Positions 1 through 9,615 of a stretch of DNA of 64,000 nucleotides are shown in pieces. Within the stretch, counting starts at the first letter, position 1. Every line of letters starts with the position of its first letter. Where the stretch lies: assembly GCF_003614885.1 (NCBI RefSeq), contig NZ_QZMS01000007.1:1240001-1304000 (forward strand), written 5' to 3'. The notes below the pieces were generated by a model. That model searched no databases, had not been told where the DNA came from, and was given only the letters and a program-made list of their open reading frames with translations. The stretch comes from Photobacterium salinisoli. Its GTDB lineage: Bacteria; Pseudomonadota; Gammaproteobacteria; Enterobacterales; Vibrionaceae. Position numbers and translations under genes: made by a program.

Positions 1-1598
1 ACTTCCTGGCTGACTCGGTGCATGTCATCACTGCATTGCACCGTTTCAGAGGCAATGGATGAGGTCTTATCCGACAGCGCCTGAACCGTATGAATATTCT
101 GGCTGATATCAGCAGCAACCGCGCTCTGCTCTTCTGCTGCTGTCGCAATCTGCTGAGTCTGCTCATTGACCTGATTGATCATACTCATGATGTCTGCCAG
201 TAACTGGTTGGTTTCAGACATTCTCGCTTCGGCCTGATCGGCCTCTGTGGTACTGTCTGCCATCATGTCAACGGCGCTGCTGCAGGCTTGTTGCAGCTGA
301 GCCAGCATCTGCTCAATTTCATTGACGGAAGTTTGTGAGCGCTGTGCCAGCCCGCGCACTTCATCGGCCACCACAGCAAAACCACGTCCCTGCTCACCGG
401 CACGTGCCGCTTCAATCGCCGCGTTCAGGGCCAGCAGATTCGTTTGTTCGGCAATACCGCGTATCACTTCCAGAATACTTTCAATTTTACGGGATTCGCC
501 ATGCAGCTCGTTAACGACACCCGACGTATCTTGCAGAGTGGCAACCAACCGCTGAACCACAGACTGGGTATGCCCGGAAGATTCGATGCCCCTTTCTGCC
601 AATTCCATCATCTGATCCGATGCTCTGGCTGAATCTGAGGTATTGACAGCGATACTCTTACTGGTGGTTGAAAGCTCTTCAATCGCCGTCACAGCCTGAA
701 TGGTATGCTCTGCTACCTCACCTGCCGCGACCTGAATATTGTTATTAGCGTCCTGTAAAATACGGCTGTTTTCTGTCACCAGGGTGCTGGAACGCACTAT
801 GCCTGCAACTGTACTGTTCAGACGGTTTACTGTGCTGTCAATGGCGCTGCTCAGCTGGGCAACTTCGTCTGTCCCTTTCACATTGGACAACACATCCAGA
901 TGACCGCTGGCCAATGCTTCTGCCGTCGCCTTAACCCGGCTGATACCGCCAACCAGACCTCGCGCAATCCAGTGGCTCAAAACAAAGGCAATCAGCACCG
1001 CCAGGATAATGGAGACATAAAAGACAGTATTGGCGGTTTTAATCGACTGCAGAGTATCTTCATTGGCCTGAATCGCCATCTCCGCACTGGTCTGCTGGAT
1101 TTTATCGAACTGCAGATTCAGGGCTTCATAACTGTCAACGAAGGCTCTGAACACAGGGTAAGGCGCCTGATGGTTCGGTGCCGATTCCATATCCGACACA
1201 AACTGATGGGTATTAGCCTGATACACAGACAGCTTCTGCTCAAAGTCAGCCAGTAGCTGAGGATCTCCGTTGTAGTCTTGCTTCAGCTCTTTGACCAGTT
1301 CTGGAGTGATCGCACTGTTTTTATCGACAATCGCATTAAATTCGGGAACTTGTTCATACAAACCCAGCAGATACACTACCTGCAACCCGCGCACGTTACC
1401 GATAATATCGGCTTGCGCCTGGCGAATCTGGCTGATCAATTGCGATACTTTGTAGTTATGCTGGTAAAACTCACTGAAATTATTACCAATGCGGTCATTG
1501 GCTGATTTAATGAATAACATTGCAATCACGAACATCAGTGAGACTGCACCACCTAAAACCAAAATTTTATTGCGGATTGAGAAATGACTAAGCTGCAT
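1..1598 (-). CDS. Methyl-accepting chemotaxis protein, partial (C-terminus beyond the left edge)
   Basis: Membrane chemoreceptor that passes ligand signals to CheA/CheW. The reading frame runs from an ATG whose first base is 1598 to the window edge without a stop, giving about 532 codons. Visible parts: a first membrane segment near residues 12-30, a periplasmic region of about 150 residues, a second membrane segment near 188-211, a HAMP region, and the cytoplasmic signalling domain with the hallmark hairpin tip ([20 protein letters not shown]) near residues 385-410. The far C-terminus is missing from the window. The periplasmic part resembles no sensor domain I can name, so the ligand is unknown. 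No other chemotaxis gene is next to it, as is usual for scattered Vibrio receptors. Confidence 0.93.
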   Translation of the reverse strand, partial: MQLSHFSIRNKILVLGGAVSLMFVIAMLFIKSANDRIGNNFSEFYQHNYKVSQLISQIRQAQADIIGNVRGLQVVYLLGLYEQVPEFNAIVDKNSAITPELVKELKQDYNGDPQLLADFEQKLSVYQANTHQFVSDMESAPNHQAPYPVFRAFVDSYEALNLQFDKIQQTSAEMAIQANEDTLQSIKTANTVFYVSIILAVLIAFVLSHWIARGLVGGISRVKATAEALASGHLDVLSNVKGTDEVAQLSSAIDSTVNRLNSTVAGIVRSSTLVTENSRILQDANNNIQVAAGEVAEHTIQAVTAIEELSTTSKSIAVNTSDSARASDQMMELAERGIESSGHTQSVVQRLVATLQDTSGVVNELHGESRKIESILEVIRGIAEQTNLLALNAAIEAARAGEQGRGFAVVADEVRGLAQRSQTSVNEIEQMLAQLQQACSSAVDMMADSTTEADQAEARMSETNQLLADIMSMINQVNEQTQQIATAAEEQSAVAADISQNIHTVQALSDKTSSIASETVQCSDDMHRVSQE

Positions 1599-1855
1599 TG
1601 ACGCGCCCCAAACAACGTTTTGATGTAATTTTGTCCTCACTATTCACAAAAAGAAAAATAAAGGCAAATAAATGCCACAAGGGAATGACAGAATGCCACT
1701 CGATCTCAAATTTTTGCATAAATAATACAAATAAATTTAATTCTGACTTGTAAGTCAACCACATTCGCGCTTAATAAATTTCATGCTTCAAATAAAAAAA
1801 CTTATGCAACCGAAACATAAAAGCCGCATGAATGCGGCTTGCTGTGCGACTCGCA

Positions 1856-2638
1856 TCATTTGCTCTGGCGTTTTCTCCTGCGAATCATACCGATACCAGC
1901 CAGCATTGAGCCCAGAATGGCAACACTCGCAGGTTCAGGTACCGGCACCTCGGTCATTGCAGAAATATTGGCCTGGATGAAGGCCTGATTGGTGCTTTGC
2001 TCAATGGTTTCAAACCGATCAGCAAACAGACCGTTGACCATAAAACCCTGAATATTCAGCGTATACTTAATGCCGTTAACCGTAGTGACATCTGTGAACT
2101 GTGAAGTGGAGACCGTAATAATATCCGCACAACCGTTCACGTTCACCCCAACGCCATTCGCTTCCCCGTTCGCGCAGGGCGCCGCGCTATTGCTGGTCTC
2201 GTTGTGAGTAAAGTTAAACACAAACTGCACATCCACCGGCATTCCGCCGTCAATAGACACTGTCGTACTCAGTTGCAAATCGACACTCTGCAGGCTGGCT
2301 CCCGTGCTCAGAATGACATTATTTAAATGGGTAAAAGTCCCCAACTGAAAATCATCGCTGGTGCCGTTATCAGTATCAAAAGTGGTTTCGAAGCTGGCGG
2401 CAGAGGCAAAATCATAGCCGCTCTGCGGACCCGAAGACGGTGATGGCAGCCCCCAGCGCAGCATAGGGTTATCCGTTGCATTGCCGATCGTCACTGGCTG
2501 GCCACTACCGGAATCCGCCACGGCGTTAACCCAGGAACCGGTAAATGCGCCAAACTCAACAGTGACTAATGCAGCATTGGCATGAGCACTTGCCAGCATC
2601 ACCAGGCTGAACATCGTTATTTTTGTCACAGGTTTCAT
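1856..2638 (-). CDS. THxN-type PEP-CTERM exported protein
   Basis: Predicted secreted protein of 260 residues. It has an N-terminal signal peptide ending near AHANA and a C-terminal sorting tail: VPVPEPAS, a hydrophobic segment, then RRRKRQ. This tripartite tail is the PEP-CTERM signal that exosortase cleaves during export. The body carries the motif THLN (about residues 103-106) and a second FTHNET motif, as in the THxN family of PEP-CTERM proteins. An upstream in-frame ATG at 2656 exists, but the ATG at 2638 has a G-rich ribosome site (GGGGGTG) a few bases before it and begins the signal peptide directly. No exosortase gene lies in the window. The function of the mature protein is unknown; many such proteins are linked with exopolysaccharide or surface layers. 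Confidence 0.85.
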   Translation of the reverse strand: MKPVTKITMFSLVMLASAHANAALVTVEFGAFTGSWVNAVADSGSGQPVTIGNATDNPMLRWGLPSPSSGPQSGYDFASAASFETTFDTDNGTSDDFQLGTFTHLNNVILSTGASLQSVDLQLSTTVSIDGGMPVDVQFVFNFTHNETSNSAAPCANGEANGVGVNVNGCADIITVSTSQFTDVTTVNGIKYTLNIQGFMVNGLFADRFETIEQSTNQAFIQANISAMTEVPVPEPASVAILGSMLAGIGMIRRRKRQSK

Positions 2639-3181
2639 TACACACCCCCAACCCAACTTTATTGTCGTTATTGTGTTCGGGAAAAATGCATCAAGTTCTG
2701 TGCCATCACGGCCTGATCAACAGACAACGCCGTCAGGAAAGCCCGGACATTTCAGGAAATTAAATCAATAAATCAACGCCATAACGCTAACTAAGCTGTA
2801 TTTGTGTTTTTCGGGTAAGACTGCGATTTTTTCAGACCAGCTTGCCCAGAACCCTCTACGTCTGTCTGTGTAAAAAAAGCCGACATCAGGATCTCGGCCC
2901 TGCGATCCGCTATGGCTGTACCGCGGATCCAGTGAGAAATGGCTTCCAGAATTCATCATACAGTCAGGCATTATTTATTCCTGACGAGTATGATTAATGG
3001 CCTTTCAGTAATCTAAGATTGCATATCCGCCACGATTGTCCATGTATATCAGCCACTTAGTCTTATCTTCATAGAGTGTTCAATAAACTGCAACAAACCT
3101 GTCATAAAACTCTCCTAACCTGTGCCTCGTTCGTTAAACAACTGATTGGCAATTCCGCCAAATTCGAAAGGATATGGAAAA
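2639..3181. other. Intergenic region upstream of pstS
   Basis: About 540 bases between the PEP-CTERM gene and pstS. The right part holds the Pho box (3088-3116). A 7-bp stem with a 12-base loop lies at 2904-2929 (GATCCGC/GCGGATC). A 68-codon minus-strand frame at 2765-2971 shows no credible ribosome site or family signature. I see no other gene. Confidence 0.6.
3088..3116 (+). promoter_or_regulatory. Pho box (PhoB site) upstream of pstS
   Basis: Three heptamers with exact 11-base periodicity: CTGCAAC (3088), CTGTCAT (3099) and CTCTCCT (3110), separated by A-rich tetramers. The central pair matches the consensus CTGTCAT-N4-CTGTCAT well. It lies about 65 bases before the pstS start, so PhoB-dependent induction under phosphate limitation is expected. 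Confidence 0.8.
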
Positions 3182-4000
3182 ATGAAAGCAAAGGTTATCG
3201 GTGCTATCACACTGGCTGGCTCAATGATGTTTAACCCGGCTATGGCGGCTGAAACAATTTCTGTTGTTGGCTCTTCTTCTGTAACGCCACTGATGGAAGT
3301 ATTCGGCGAGACTTACGCAAAATCCCACGATGTAGTAGTTGAAGTTCAGGGTCCTGGTTCTTCTGCCGGTATCCGTGCAGCGCACGACGGTTCTTCTGAT
3401 TTGGGCATGAGCTCACGTGATCTGAAATCGTCTGAGAAAGCGTCTGACATTCAGGAAGTTGTGATTGCCCGTGACGGTATCGCCGTTGTTATTCACAATT
3501 CCAACCCTGTTACAGATCTGAGCAAAGAGCAGGTCGCTCAAATCTACAAAGGCGAAATCACTAACTGGAAACAAGTAGGCGGTGAAGACAAGCCTATCGT
3601 TGTGGCGACCCGTGATACCGCTTCTGGCACACGTGGTGCCTTCGAAGACATCATGTCTCTGAAGCGTAAAGTTAACGGTAAAACCGTTTCAGCGATTTCT
3701 CAGCGTGCCCAGGTGGCCAGCGGTAACGGTCAGCTGAAAACTATGGTTGCCAGCAACCCGTTCTCTATCGGTTACATTTCGCTGAGTTCTGTAGACGACT
3801 CTGTCAAAGCACTGTCTATTGAAGGACACACGCCATCGGTTGAAGCAATCAAAGCCGGTGATTACAGCGTACAGCGTCCATTCCTGGTGGTGTACAAAGA
3901 CGGTCGCCCTTCCAAAGCCGCTCTGGATTTCCTGAACTGGATGAAAACGGCTGACGCACAAAAAATCGTCTCTGAGCAAGGTTTGATTTCTACTCACTAA
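3182..4000 (+). CDS. pstS: Phosphate ABC transporter, periplasmic phosphate-binding protein PstS
   Basis: High-affinity phosphate-binding protein that delivers phosphate to the PstCAB importer. The product is 272 residues with a signal peptide (MKAKVIGAITLAGSMMF, predicted cleavage after AMA). The mature start ETISVVGSSSVTPLMEVF is typical of the family, as are the GPGSSAGI, TRDTASGTRGAF and SIGYISL segments. This is the shorter, Gram-positive-like PstS type found in many Vibrio genomes rather than the 346-residue E. coli type. A longer frame begins at 3146, but the ATG at 3182 directly starts the signal peptide and follows AAGGA. First gene of pstSCAB; the Pho box lies upstream. Confidence 0.96.
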   Translation: MKAKVIGAITLAGSMMFNPAMAAETISVVGSSSVTPLMEVFGETYAKSHDVVVEVQGPGSSAGIRAAHDGSSDLGMSSRDLKSSEKASDIQEVVIARDGIAVVIHNSNPVTDLSKEQVAQIYKGEITNWKQVGGEDKPIVVATRDTASGTRGAFEDIMSLKRKVNGKTVSAISQRAQVASGNGQLKTMVASNPFSIGYISLSSVDDSVKALSIEGHTPSVEAIKAGDYSVQRPFLVVYKDGRPSKAALDFLNWMKTADAQKIVSEQGLISTH

Positions 4001-4014
4001 TTTGCAATGCCTTT

Positions 4015-4037
4015 TCCGGCCTGGTTTTCGGGCCGGA
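4015..4037 (+). terminator. Stem-loop between pstS and pstC (attenuator or mRNA-stabilising hairpin)
   Basis: Inverted repeat TCCGGCC (4015-4021) and GGCCGGA (4031-4037) with a 9-base loop, just after the pstS stop. It lacks a strong U-run. Such hairpins after binding-protein genes often let the binding protein be made in excess over the membrane subunits; that role is inferred here. Confidence 0.5.
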
Positions 4038-4092
4038 TATTTCGATTTCTCAGTACCTGAAGTTTTTGGTTCAGTGTCTGGAGTAATGCAAA

Positions 4093-5004
4093 ATGACCAT
4101 CGCTAATAATATTGAAAGCGCACAGAAGAAATCTCAGCTCGCTGCTGCAAACAAAATTGACTGGCGTGAACTCTTTTTTAAATACCTTTTCCTGGCGAGT
4201 GCTGTTATCGGTATCTTGTCGCTAATCACTATCGGCTATTTCATTTTCCGCGAAGGCTTTGCCGCCTTCGAAGAAGCGGGGGTTGCCGGTATCGTCCTGG
4301 GTGATGAATGGCTGCCGCCTGCACTGTTCGGCATCTTCCCTATGATTGTTGCTTCTGTGGTTTCAACCGCAGGTGCTGTGATTCTGGGTGTACCGGTTGG
4401 TGTGATGACCGCTATCTTCATCGCTGAAGTGGCTCCCAAACGCCTGGCTGATGTTATTCGTCCCATGATTGAACTGCTGGCGGGTATCCCCTCTGTGGTT
4501 TACGGTTTCTTCGGCCTGGTGATTATCGTTCCTCTGATCCAGAACGTGTTTAATGTACCGGCAGGAAACACTGTGCTGGCAGGTATTATTGTACTGGCTG
4601 TCATGATTCTACCTACAGTGATCACTGTGTCGGAAACCTCCATCCGCGCCGTACCGCGCAGCTATAAAGAAGGCTCGCTGGCATTGGGGGCTTCGCACAT
4701 TTTCACCATCTTCAAACTGCTGGTTCCGGCCGCGCGTTCCGGCATTATGACAGGCGTCATTCTGGGTATTGCTCGCGCCTTAGGTGAAACCATGGCCATT
4801 ATCATGGTCATGGGTAACTCCCCGGCGATGCCTGAAGGCCTGCTGGATTCAGCACGTACTCTGACCGCCAATATTGCGATTGAAATGTCGTACGCCACCG
4901 GTATTCACGCCAGCGCCCTGTATGCCACAGGTATTGTGCTTCTGGTGTTCATCATGATGCTGAATGCTGCCCTGCTTTACCTGAACCGTGAGCGCGCGAG
5001 GTAA
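4093..5004 (+). CDS. pstC: Phosphate ABC transporter permease PstC
   Basis: Inner-membrane subunit of the phosphate importer, 303 residues. It has about six membrane segments and the permease coupling-loop region (EGSLALGASHIFTIFKLLVP) that contacts the PstB ATPase. The segment ELLAGIPSVVYGFFGL is characteristic of PstC/PstA. The start at 4093 is preceded by GGAG at suitable distance. It follows pstS by 92 bases that contain a hairpin and ends 5 bases before pstA, so C, A and B are clearly co-transcribed. Usual family length is about 300-320 residues, so it is complete. Confidence 0.96.
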   Translation: MTIANNIESAQKKSQLAAANKIDWRELFFKYLFLASAVIGILSLITIGYFIFREGFAAFEEAGVAGIVLGDEWLPPALFGIFPMIVASVVSTAGAVILGVPVGVMTAIFIAEVAPKRLADVIRPMIELLAGIPSVVYGFFGLVIIVPLIQNVFNVPAGNTVLAGIIVLAVMILPTVITVSETSIRAVPRSYKEGSLALGASHIFTIFKLLVPAARSGIMTGVILGIARALGETMAIIMVMGNSPAMPEGLLDSARTLTANIAIEMSYATGIHASALYATGIVLLVFIMMLNAALLYLNRERAR

Positions 5005-5009
5005 TCCAA

Positions 5010-5894
5010 ATGACTTCATCAAATAGTACACATCTGCAGGCGAGTAACCCTGCCAGACAACAACTCAAAGACAAAATATACCTCTGTGTGATCTGGACAT
5101 CCGCCACGGTAACGGTAGGTTTCCTGCTGTGGGTTGTCTGGTACATTCTGAGCAACGGCCTTGCCTATGTCGACTGGACATTCATTTCCAGCAACTACAC
5201 AACCCTGGGCGAAGAGTCGGGTATCTGGCCGATGATCGTTGCCACGCTGTACATGGTGCTGGCGTCGATTCTGGTCGCGGCACCTATGGGGATCATGACC
5301 GCGATATACCTGACAGAATACGCCAAAGTCGGCAGCCGTCTGGTAAAAGTGATCCGCTTCTGTACTGAGTCGCTGGCGGGGATTCCGTCGATTATTTACG
5401 GCCTGTTCGGCATGACTTTCTTTGTGGTTGTGCTTGGCTTTGGGTTCTCGATCCTGTCTGGTGCTCTGACACTGAGCATTCTGATTCTGCCTGTGATCAT
5501 CCGTACCACAGAAGAAGCCTTGATGGCGGTACCGCAAACTTACCGCGAAGGTTCATACGGGCTGGGCGCATCGAAAATTTACACCATATGGCGTCTGATA
5601 TTGCCAAGTGCAATGCCAGGCATAGTCACTTCTATCATCCTCAGTGTAGGTCGTGTCATCGGTGAATCGGCACCTGTGTTCATGACAGCAGGCATGGTGG
5701 CCCGTCTTCCGGAAAGTCTGATGGACTCCGGCCGGACGCTCACCGTGCACCTGTACAAGCTGACTCAGGAACTCTACACCATTCATGAATGGCATCAGGC
5801 TTACGCCACTGCCACCATTCTGATTGTGGTTGTTCTGATCATCAACCTGTGCACCAAACTGCTTGCTAAACGCTTTAACACTGCGACTTACTGA
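5010..5894 (+). CDS. pstA: Phosphate ABC transporter permease PstA
   Basis: Second membrane subunit of the phosphate importer, 294 residues. It forms the channel with PstC. Conserved parts include [17 protein letters not shown] and the coupling region [20 protein letters not shown], paralogous to those in PstC, plus the late [11 protein letters not shown] motif. The gene starts 6 bases after the pstC stop with a GAGG ribosome site and is followed 17 bases later by pstB. Length agrees with E. coli PstA (296). Expression should follow the Pho box upstream of pstS. Confidence 0.96.
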   Translation: MTSSNSTHLQASNPARQQLKDKIYLCVIWTSATVTVGFLLWVVWYILSNGLAYVDWTFISSNYTTLGEESGIWPMIVATLYMVLASILVAAPMGIMTAIYLTEYAKVGSRLVKVIRFCTESLAGIPSIIYGLFGMTFFVVVLGFGFSILSGALTLSILILPVIIRTTEEALMAVPQTYREGSYGLGASKIYTIWRLILPSAMPGIVTSIILSVGRVIGESAPVFMTAGMVARLPESLMDSGRTLTVHLYKLTQELYTIHEWHQAYATATILIVVVLIINLCTKLLAKRFNTATY

Positions 5895-5911
5895 TTTCGG
5901 GGAAACACATT

Positions 5912-6661
5912 ATGAACAAATTTAATATTGAAAATCTGGATCTGTTTTACGGCGACAACCAGGCACTGAAAAAGATCAATCTGCCGATTCCGAATCGTCA
6001 GGTTACTGCATTAATCGGCCCGTCTGGTTGCGGTAAATCCACACTTTTGCGTTGCCTGAACCGCATGAATGACCTGATTGAAGGCGTCAAAATCAAAGGC
6101 AAACTGTCGATGGACGGTGAAGACGTGTACGGCAACATAGACGTTTCCAGACTGCGTATCAAGGTTGGCATGGTGTTCCAGAAGCCCAACCCTTTCCCGA
6201 TGAGCATTTACGAGAACGTAGCTTACGGCCTGCGTGCTCAGGGAGTGACAGACAAAAAACGTCTGGATGAAGTGGTGGAGCAATCACTGCGCGGCGCGGC
6301 GCTGTGGGATGAGGTGAAGGACCGCCTGAAATCACACGCCTTTGGTCTGTCTGGCGGTCAGCAGCAACGTCTGTGTATCGCCCGCACCATTGCTATGGAG
6401 CCTGAGGTCATTTTGATGGATGAGCCGACTTCTGCACTGGATCCGATCGCGACGAAAAAAATTGAAGATCTGATGGAGTCACTGAAAAAGGACTTCACCA
6501 TAGTCATCGTTACCCACTCTATGCAGCAGGCACGCCGAATTTCAGATCGTACCGCCTTCTTCCTGATGGGTGAGCTGGTCGAACATGACGATACCTATGC
6601 GCTGTTCAACAATCCACGTGATGACCGTACCCGTGGCTATGTGAACGGCGACTTCGGCTAA
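5912..6661 (+). CDS. pstB: Phosphate ABC transporter ATP-binding protein PstB
   Basis: ATPase of the phosphate importer (249 residues; E. coli PstB is 257). Walker A is GPSGCGKST near residues 32-40, the signature is LSGGQQQR near 147, Walker B is [13 protein letters not shown], and the switch histidine lies in [23 protein letters not shown] is a PstB-specific stretch. The ribosome site GGGGAA precedes the ATG. The gene ends the operon; a strong terminator follows at 6762. phoU, which often comes next, is absent here, as are phoB and phoR, so they would have to lie elsewhere. Confidence 0.97.
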   Translation: MNKFNIENLDLFYGDNQALKKINLPIPNRQVTALIGPSGCGKSTLLRCLNRMNDLIEGVKIKGKLSMDGEDVYGNIDVSRLRIKVGMVFQKPNPFPMSIYENVAYGLRAQGVTDKKRLDEVVEQSLRGAALWDEVKDRLKSHAFGLSGGQQQRLCIARTIAMEPEVILMDEPTSALDPIATKKIEDLMESLKKDFTIVIVTHSMQQARRISDRTAFFLMGELVEHDDTYALFNNPRDDRTRGYVNGDFG

Positions 6662-6761
6662 ACCAGGATTCCGCACGGCATAAAGAGGCCGTGAAATACA
6701 GCCTGTCTCCGAAACAGCAGATAGCCTAAACGACAGATAATAAAAGCGATGGTAAGTACTT

Positions 6762-6787
6762 GCCCCCGACATTGGGGGCTTTTTTTT
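6762..6787 (+). terminator. Rho-independent terminator of pstSCAB
   Basis: Hairpin GCCCCC-GACATT-GGGGGC at 6762-6779 followed by eight T residues. It is the only strong terminator after pstB and closes the operon. Confidence 0.93.
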
Positions 6788-6898
6788 GCTCTTTTTTTAC
6801 CCATTCCTGACATTTAACACAACAGCCGGCCTTACACTCAAATGAACACTGATTAATTCTATTGGCACCGATATTCAGGCCAAGGCCAGACAGGTGAG

Positions 6899-7279
6899 AT
6901 GATGCAAAAGAATCATGAAATTTCACATGCTAAATCCTGGATTAACAAGCTCGCAGCAATGGATGCTCACCCCAAGCTCACAGGTATTCTGCAATCTTCG
7001 CGGATCATGACGCAACAATATGCCGCCTATTGCCGTTTACATAACCTGATGGCTTTCTCCTATTCGCAAAATGGCCACCAGCAACTGCTGGCTGATACCC
7101 TTGCAGCTTCAGGGTGCGATGCCCTCATCTGTGATCAACGCCACTACCCTGCACTCTGGTATATGCTGCACCAGATTAACCGGCCTATGCTGATCATTCT
7201 GAATCAGGAAATGTGGACGCCGGACTGGTGCTGGCAATTTGATCATCATCAATTCCTTTGCCAGCAGGACTTGCTCTGA
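6899..7279 (+). CDS. Hypothetical protein of 126 residues
   Basis: I do not recognise this protein. It begins MMQKNHEISHAKSW and has no signal peptide or membrane segment. The predicted pattern alternates strands and helices (LMAFSY, a helix through QQLLADTLAAS, CDALICDQ, a helix, RPMLIIL), which suggests a small alpha/beta fold. Its overall order faintly recalls SulA-type division inhibitors, but no diagnostic SulA residues or LexA box are seen, so I do not propose that function. Ribosome site AGGTGAG directly precedes the first ATG; the second ATG (6902) is equally possible. Tryptophans, histidines and cysteines cluster in the last 25 residues. It sits alone between the pst terminator and the MscS-type channel gene. 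Confidence 0.6.
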   Translation: MMQKNHEISHAKSWINKLAAMDAHPKLTGILQSSRIMTQQYAAYCRLHNLMAFSYSQNGHQQLLADTLAASGCDALICDQRHYPALWYMLHQINRPMLIILNQEMWTPDWCWQFDHHQFLCQQDLL

Positions 7280-7391
7280 CCTCACCTGCAACGGTCAGCA
7301 TGTTATAATCACGGCACTCATTCTCATCGCGGCACACTCATTGCCGCGATGTACTTGTATTTATCTCCCTGAACCGGAATACCGCTCTACT

Positions 7392-9029
7392 ATGCGCAAG
7401 CTTTTACTTTTTATTACGTTGATCACATACAGCCTCAATGTGTTTGCCCAGGCTGAAACACCGCCCTCCCAGCTGGACGCACTGTCGCAGTTGAACCAGG
7501 AAGTCATGGAGCTGTATCAGGCCAGTCAGAACCGTTCCGGTACCACACGTGATGTACTGCGCATGCAGGTACTGAACAAGAACAATGAACTGCGCGACAA
7601 GATCGGGGAATTAATCAACGAGCCGCCGGAAGGATCAGCCGCCACGCTGCTTGATTACGTCAAACGGCAGGAACGATATACCGACAGTACGGCAAACTAT
7701 CTGAGCAACAAAATTCAGGCTGATGAAAAAGCGCTGGACAAAGCCTCGCAGGAAGAGCAGTTGCTCAAGCTCAAACAATTGAATGAAGAGCGCATGCTGT
7801 CTGTTCAGATGCTGGGCGAACAGTGGGAAAACTACCGCTGGATGGAACAGCTTGGCCATAGTGCGGATCAGAAAAAAGCCAAACTGGCTAAAGCCATCAG
7901 CAACCGCTTAGAATTTATCTCTGCATCACTGGATTACAACAACCAGCAGGAAAAAATGCTGGCCAAGCAGCTCAAAGAGGCGTCAGAGAGTGAGAAAGCC
8001 TCACTGCAGCTGATGCACATTCTGGCACAACGAAAACTGTCGAGCGATATTGACCGCTTAAACTACTTAATCACCCTCGGTGATCAGGCACAGATCGATA
8101 CGTCGAGCTATAAAAAGCAGCAATTTGAAGTGACCGGCGATCTCACCAATGACATCCTGAATCCCCGGGTGATCTATTCGATTGCCTCGGGATGGGCTGA
8201 AAACCTGAAAACCTGGCTGATTGATAATACCCCGCAGGTATTGTTTAAGGTGTTTATCTTCGCCCTGGTTCTTTTGCTGTTCCGGCTGTTAAAAAACCTG
8301 ACACGTAAAGTAGTTAAGCGCACCGTGGCTTCACCTAACCTGAAGATGTCGCAGCTGATGCAGGACTTCTTCATTTCTATGTCGGGAAAAACGGTCTTTT
8401 TCCTCGGGCTGTTAATTGCCTTGTCACAGGTTGGGCTTAACCTTGCACCTATACTGACAGGTTTCGGTGTAGCCGGTGTGATCATCGGTTTTGCTTTACA
8501 GGATACCCTGTCTAATTTTGCATCAGGGATGATGCTGCTGATTTACCGTCCTTTTGATGTCGGCGATTTTGTTGAGGCCGGAGGGGTGTCCGGTAAGGTC
8601 AGCCACATGAGCCTGGTCAATACCACTATCCGTACCTTTGATAACCAGATCATCATAGTGCCGAACAGTAAAATCTGGGGAGACACCATCAAGAATGTCA
8701 CCCATGAGCGCGTTCGCCGTGTCGATATGGTGTTTGGTATCGGCTATAAAGACAGCATTGAACAAGCCGAAGCCATTTTACATGACATCATTGATAACCA
8801 CCCGGCTGTGCTGCGTACACCGGAGAAAACAATCAAAGTACACACGCTGAACACTTCTTCAGTGGACTTTATTGTCCGCCCTTGGGTGAAAACGGATGAT
8901 TACTGGGATGTGTACTGGGACGTGACACGCGAAGTCAAACTGAGGTTCGACAAAGAGGGCGTTTCTATTCCATTCCCACAGCAAGACGTGCATTTACACA
9001 TGGTCAGCCCGGAAAAGAATGATGCATAA
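7392..9029 (+). CDS. MscS-family mechanosensitive channel with periplasmic coiled coil
   Basis: Small-conductance mechanosensitive ion channel family, 545 residues. A signal peptide (MRKLLLFITLITYSLNVFAQ) is followed by a long, charged, coiled-coil periplasmic domain (about 25-280), then membrane segments near 285-300 and 333-350. The pore helix (ILTGFGVAGVIIGFALQDTL, about 353-372) and the MscS beta domain (FDVGDFVEAGG onward, PNSKIWG) follow. The frame is open upstream to 7239, but the ATG at 7392 starts the signal peptide. It is larger than the 286-residue MscS and smaller than MscK. The likely role is relief of hypo-osmotic shock; the extracytoplasmic domain may add another sensing input. 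Confidence 0.9.
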   Translation: MRKLLLFITLITYSLNVFAQAETPPSQLDALSQLNQEVMELYQASQNRSGTTRDVLRMQVLNKNNELRDKIGELINEPPEGSAATLLDYVKRQERYTDSTANYLSNKIQADEKALDKASQEEQLLKLKQLNEERMLSVQMLGEQWENYRWMEQLGHSADQKKAKLAKAISNRLEFISASLDYNNQQEKMLAKQLKEASESEKASLQLMHILAQRKLSSDIDRLNYLITLGDQAQIDTSSYKKQQFEVTGDLTNDILNPRVIYSIASGWAENLKTWLIDNTPQVLFKVFIFALVLLLFRLLKNLTRKVVKRTVASPNLKMSQLMQDFFISMSGKTVFFLGLLIALSQVGLNLAPILTGFGVAGVIIGFALQDTLSNFASGMMLLIYRPFDVGDFVEAGGVSGKVSHMSLVNTTIRTFDNQIIIVPNSKIWGDTIKNVTHERVRRVDMVFGIGYKDSIEQAEAILHDIIDNHPAVLRTPEKTIKVHTLNTSSVDFIVRPWVKTDDYWDVYWDVTREVKLRFDKEGVSIPFPQQDVHLHMVSPEKNDA

Positions 9030-9128
9030 CCAAGCATGTCTAAATGCTTCTACACTAAAACACACGATTTACGGAATTTTTTGCCTTAACGTTAGTCAAA
9101 AATCTTCGAATCTATTTGGGGAAATACA

Positions 9129-9563
9129 ATGAAAAAACACCTGCTGACTGCCATGGGCACTGCCCTGCTATTATCTGCCTGCGCCGGAACCGGTGGCAAC
9201 ACAAACGCTGACACTTCTGCTGATCTGACACAATATGAGTGGGAACTGTCAACGATCGACAATCAGGCCGTCACCATCCCGAGCAGGGGCGCCGTACCGA
9301 CTCTGGGGTTTGAAAATAACACAATGGCACACGGGCATTCCGGCTGTAACCGCTACTTCGGTTCTGCCGAAGTCAAAGACGGCCAGTTCCGCATTGAAAA
9401 AATGGGCATGACCATGATGGCCTGCCCGGATGATGCGATGAAACTGGAACGCGTGATGAGTGATACCCTAAGCCAGTGGAGCAAAGCCGAAGTCAAAGGC
9501 AATACGCTGACGCTCAGTAATAATCAGCATACCCTGACTTTCACCGCCACCCAGCCGATGTAA
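9129..9563 (+). CDS. META-domain (HslJ-like) lipoprotein
   Basis: Predicted outer-envelope lipoprotein of 144 residues. The N-terminus is a lipoprotein signal with lipobox LSAC (Cys about residue 18). The rest is one META/HslJ domain (DUF306), seen in YEWELSTIDNQ, GHSGCNRYFGSAEV and the conserved MTMMACPDDAMKLER. E. coli HslJ belongs to this family and is linked with heat shock and novobiocin resistance; the biochemical role is not known. A GGGGAAA ribosome site precedes the ATG. It is a single-gene unit on the plus strand, convergent with the CHASE/GGDEF gene, with a hairpin between them. Confidence 0.88.
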   Translation: MKKHLLTAMGTALLLSACAGTGGNTNADTSADLTQYEWELSTIDNQAVTIPSRGAVPTLGFENNTMAHGHSGCNRYFGSAEVKDGQFRIEKMGMTMMACPDDAMKLERVMSDTLSQWSKAEVKGNTLTLSNNQHTLTFTATQPM

Positions 9564-9585
9564 ATCGCAACCATTGTGCCTGACA

Positions 9586-9615
9586 GCATCAACTGAGTGC
9601 CTGCTCAGTTGATGC
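9586..9615. terminator. Possible convergent terminator hairpin
   Basis: Perfect 12-bp stem GCATCAACTGAG (9586-9597) / CTCAGTTGATGC (9604-9615) with a 6-base loop between two convergent genes. It overlaps the last codons of the minus-strand gene. There is no U-run, so efficiency is uncertain. Confidence 0.45.

Noticed and set aside
2765-2971. 68-codon minus-strand frame before pstS
   Set aside because: No ribosome site, no family-like pattern, and it lies in the promoter region of pstS.
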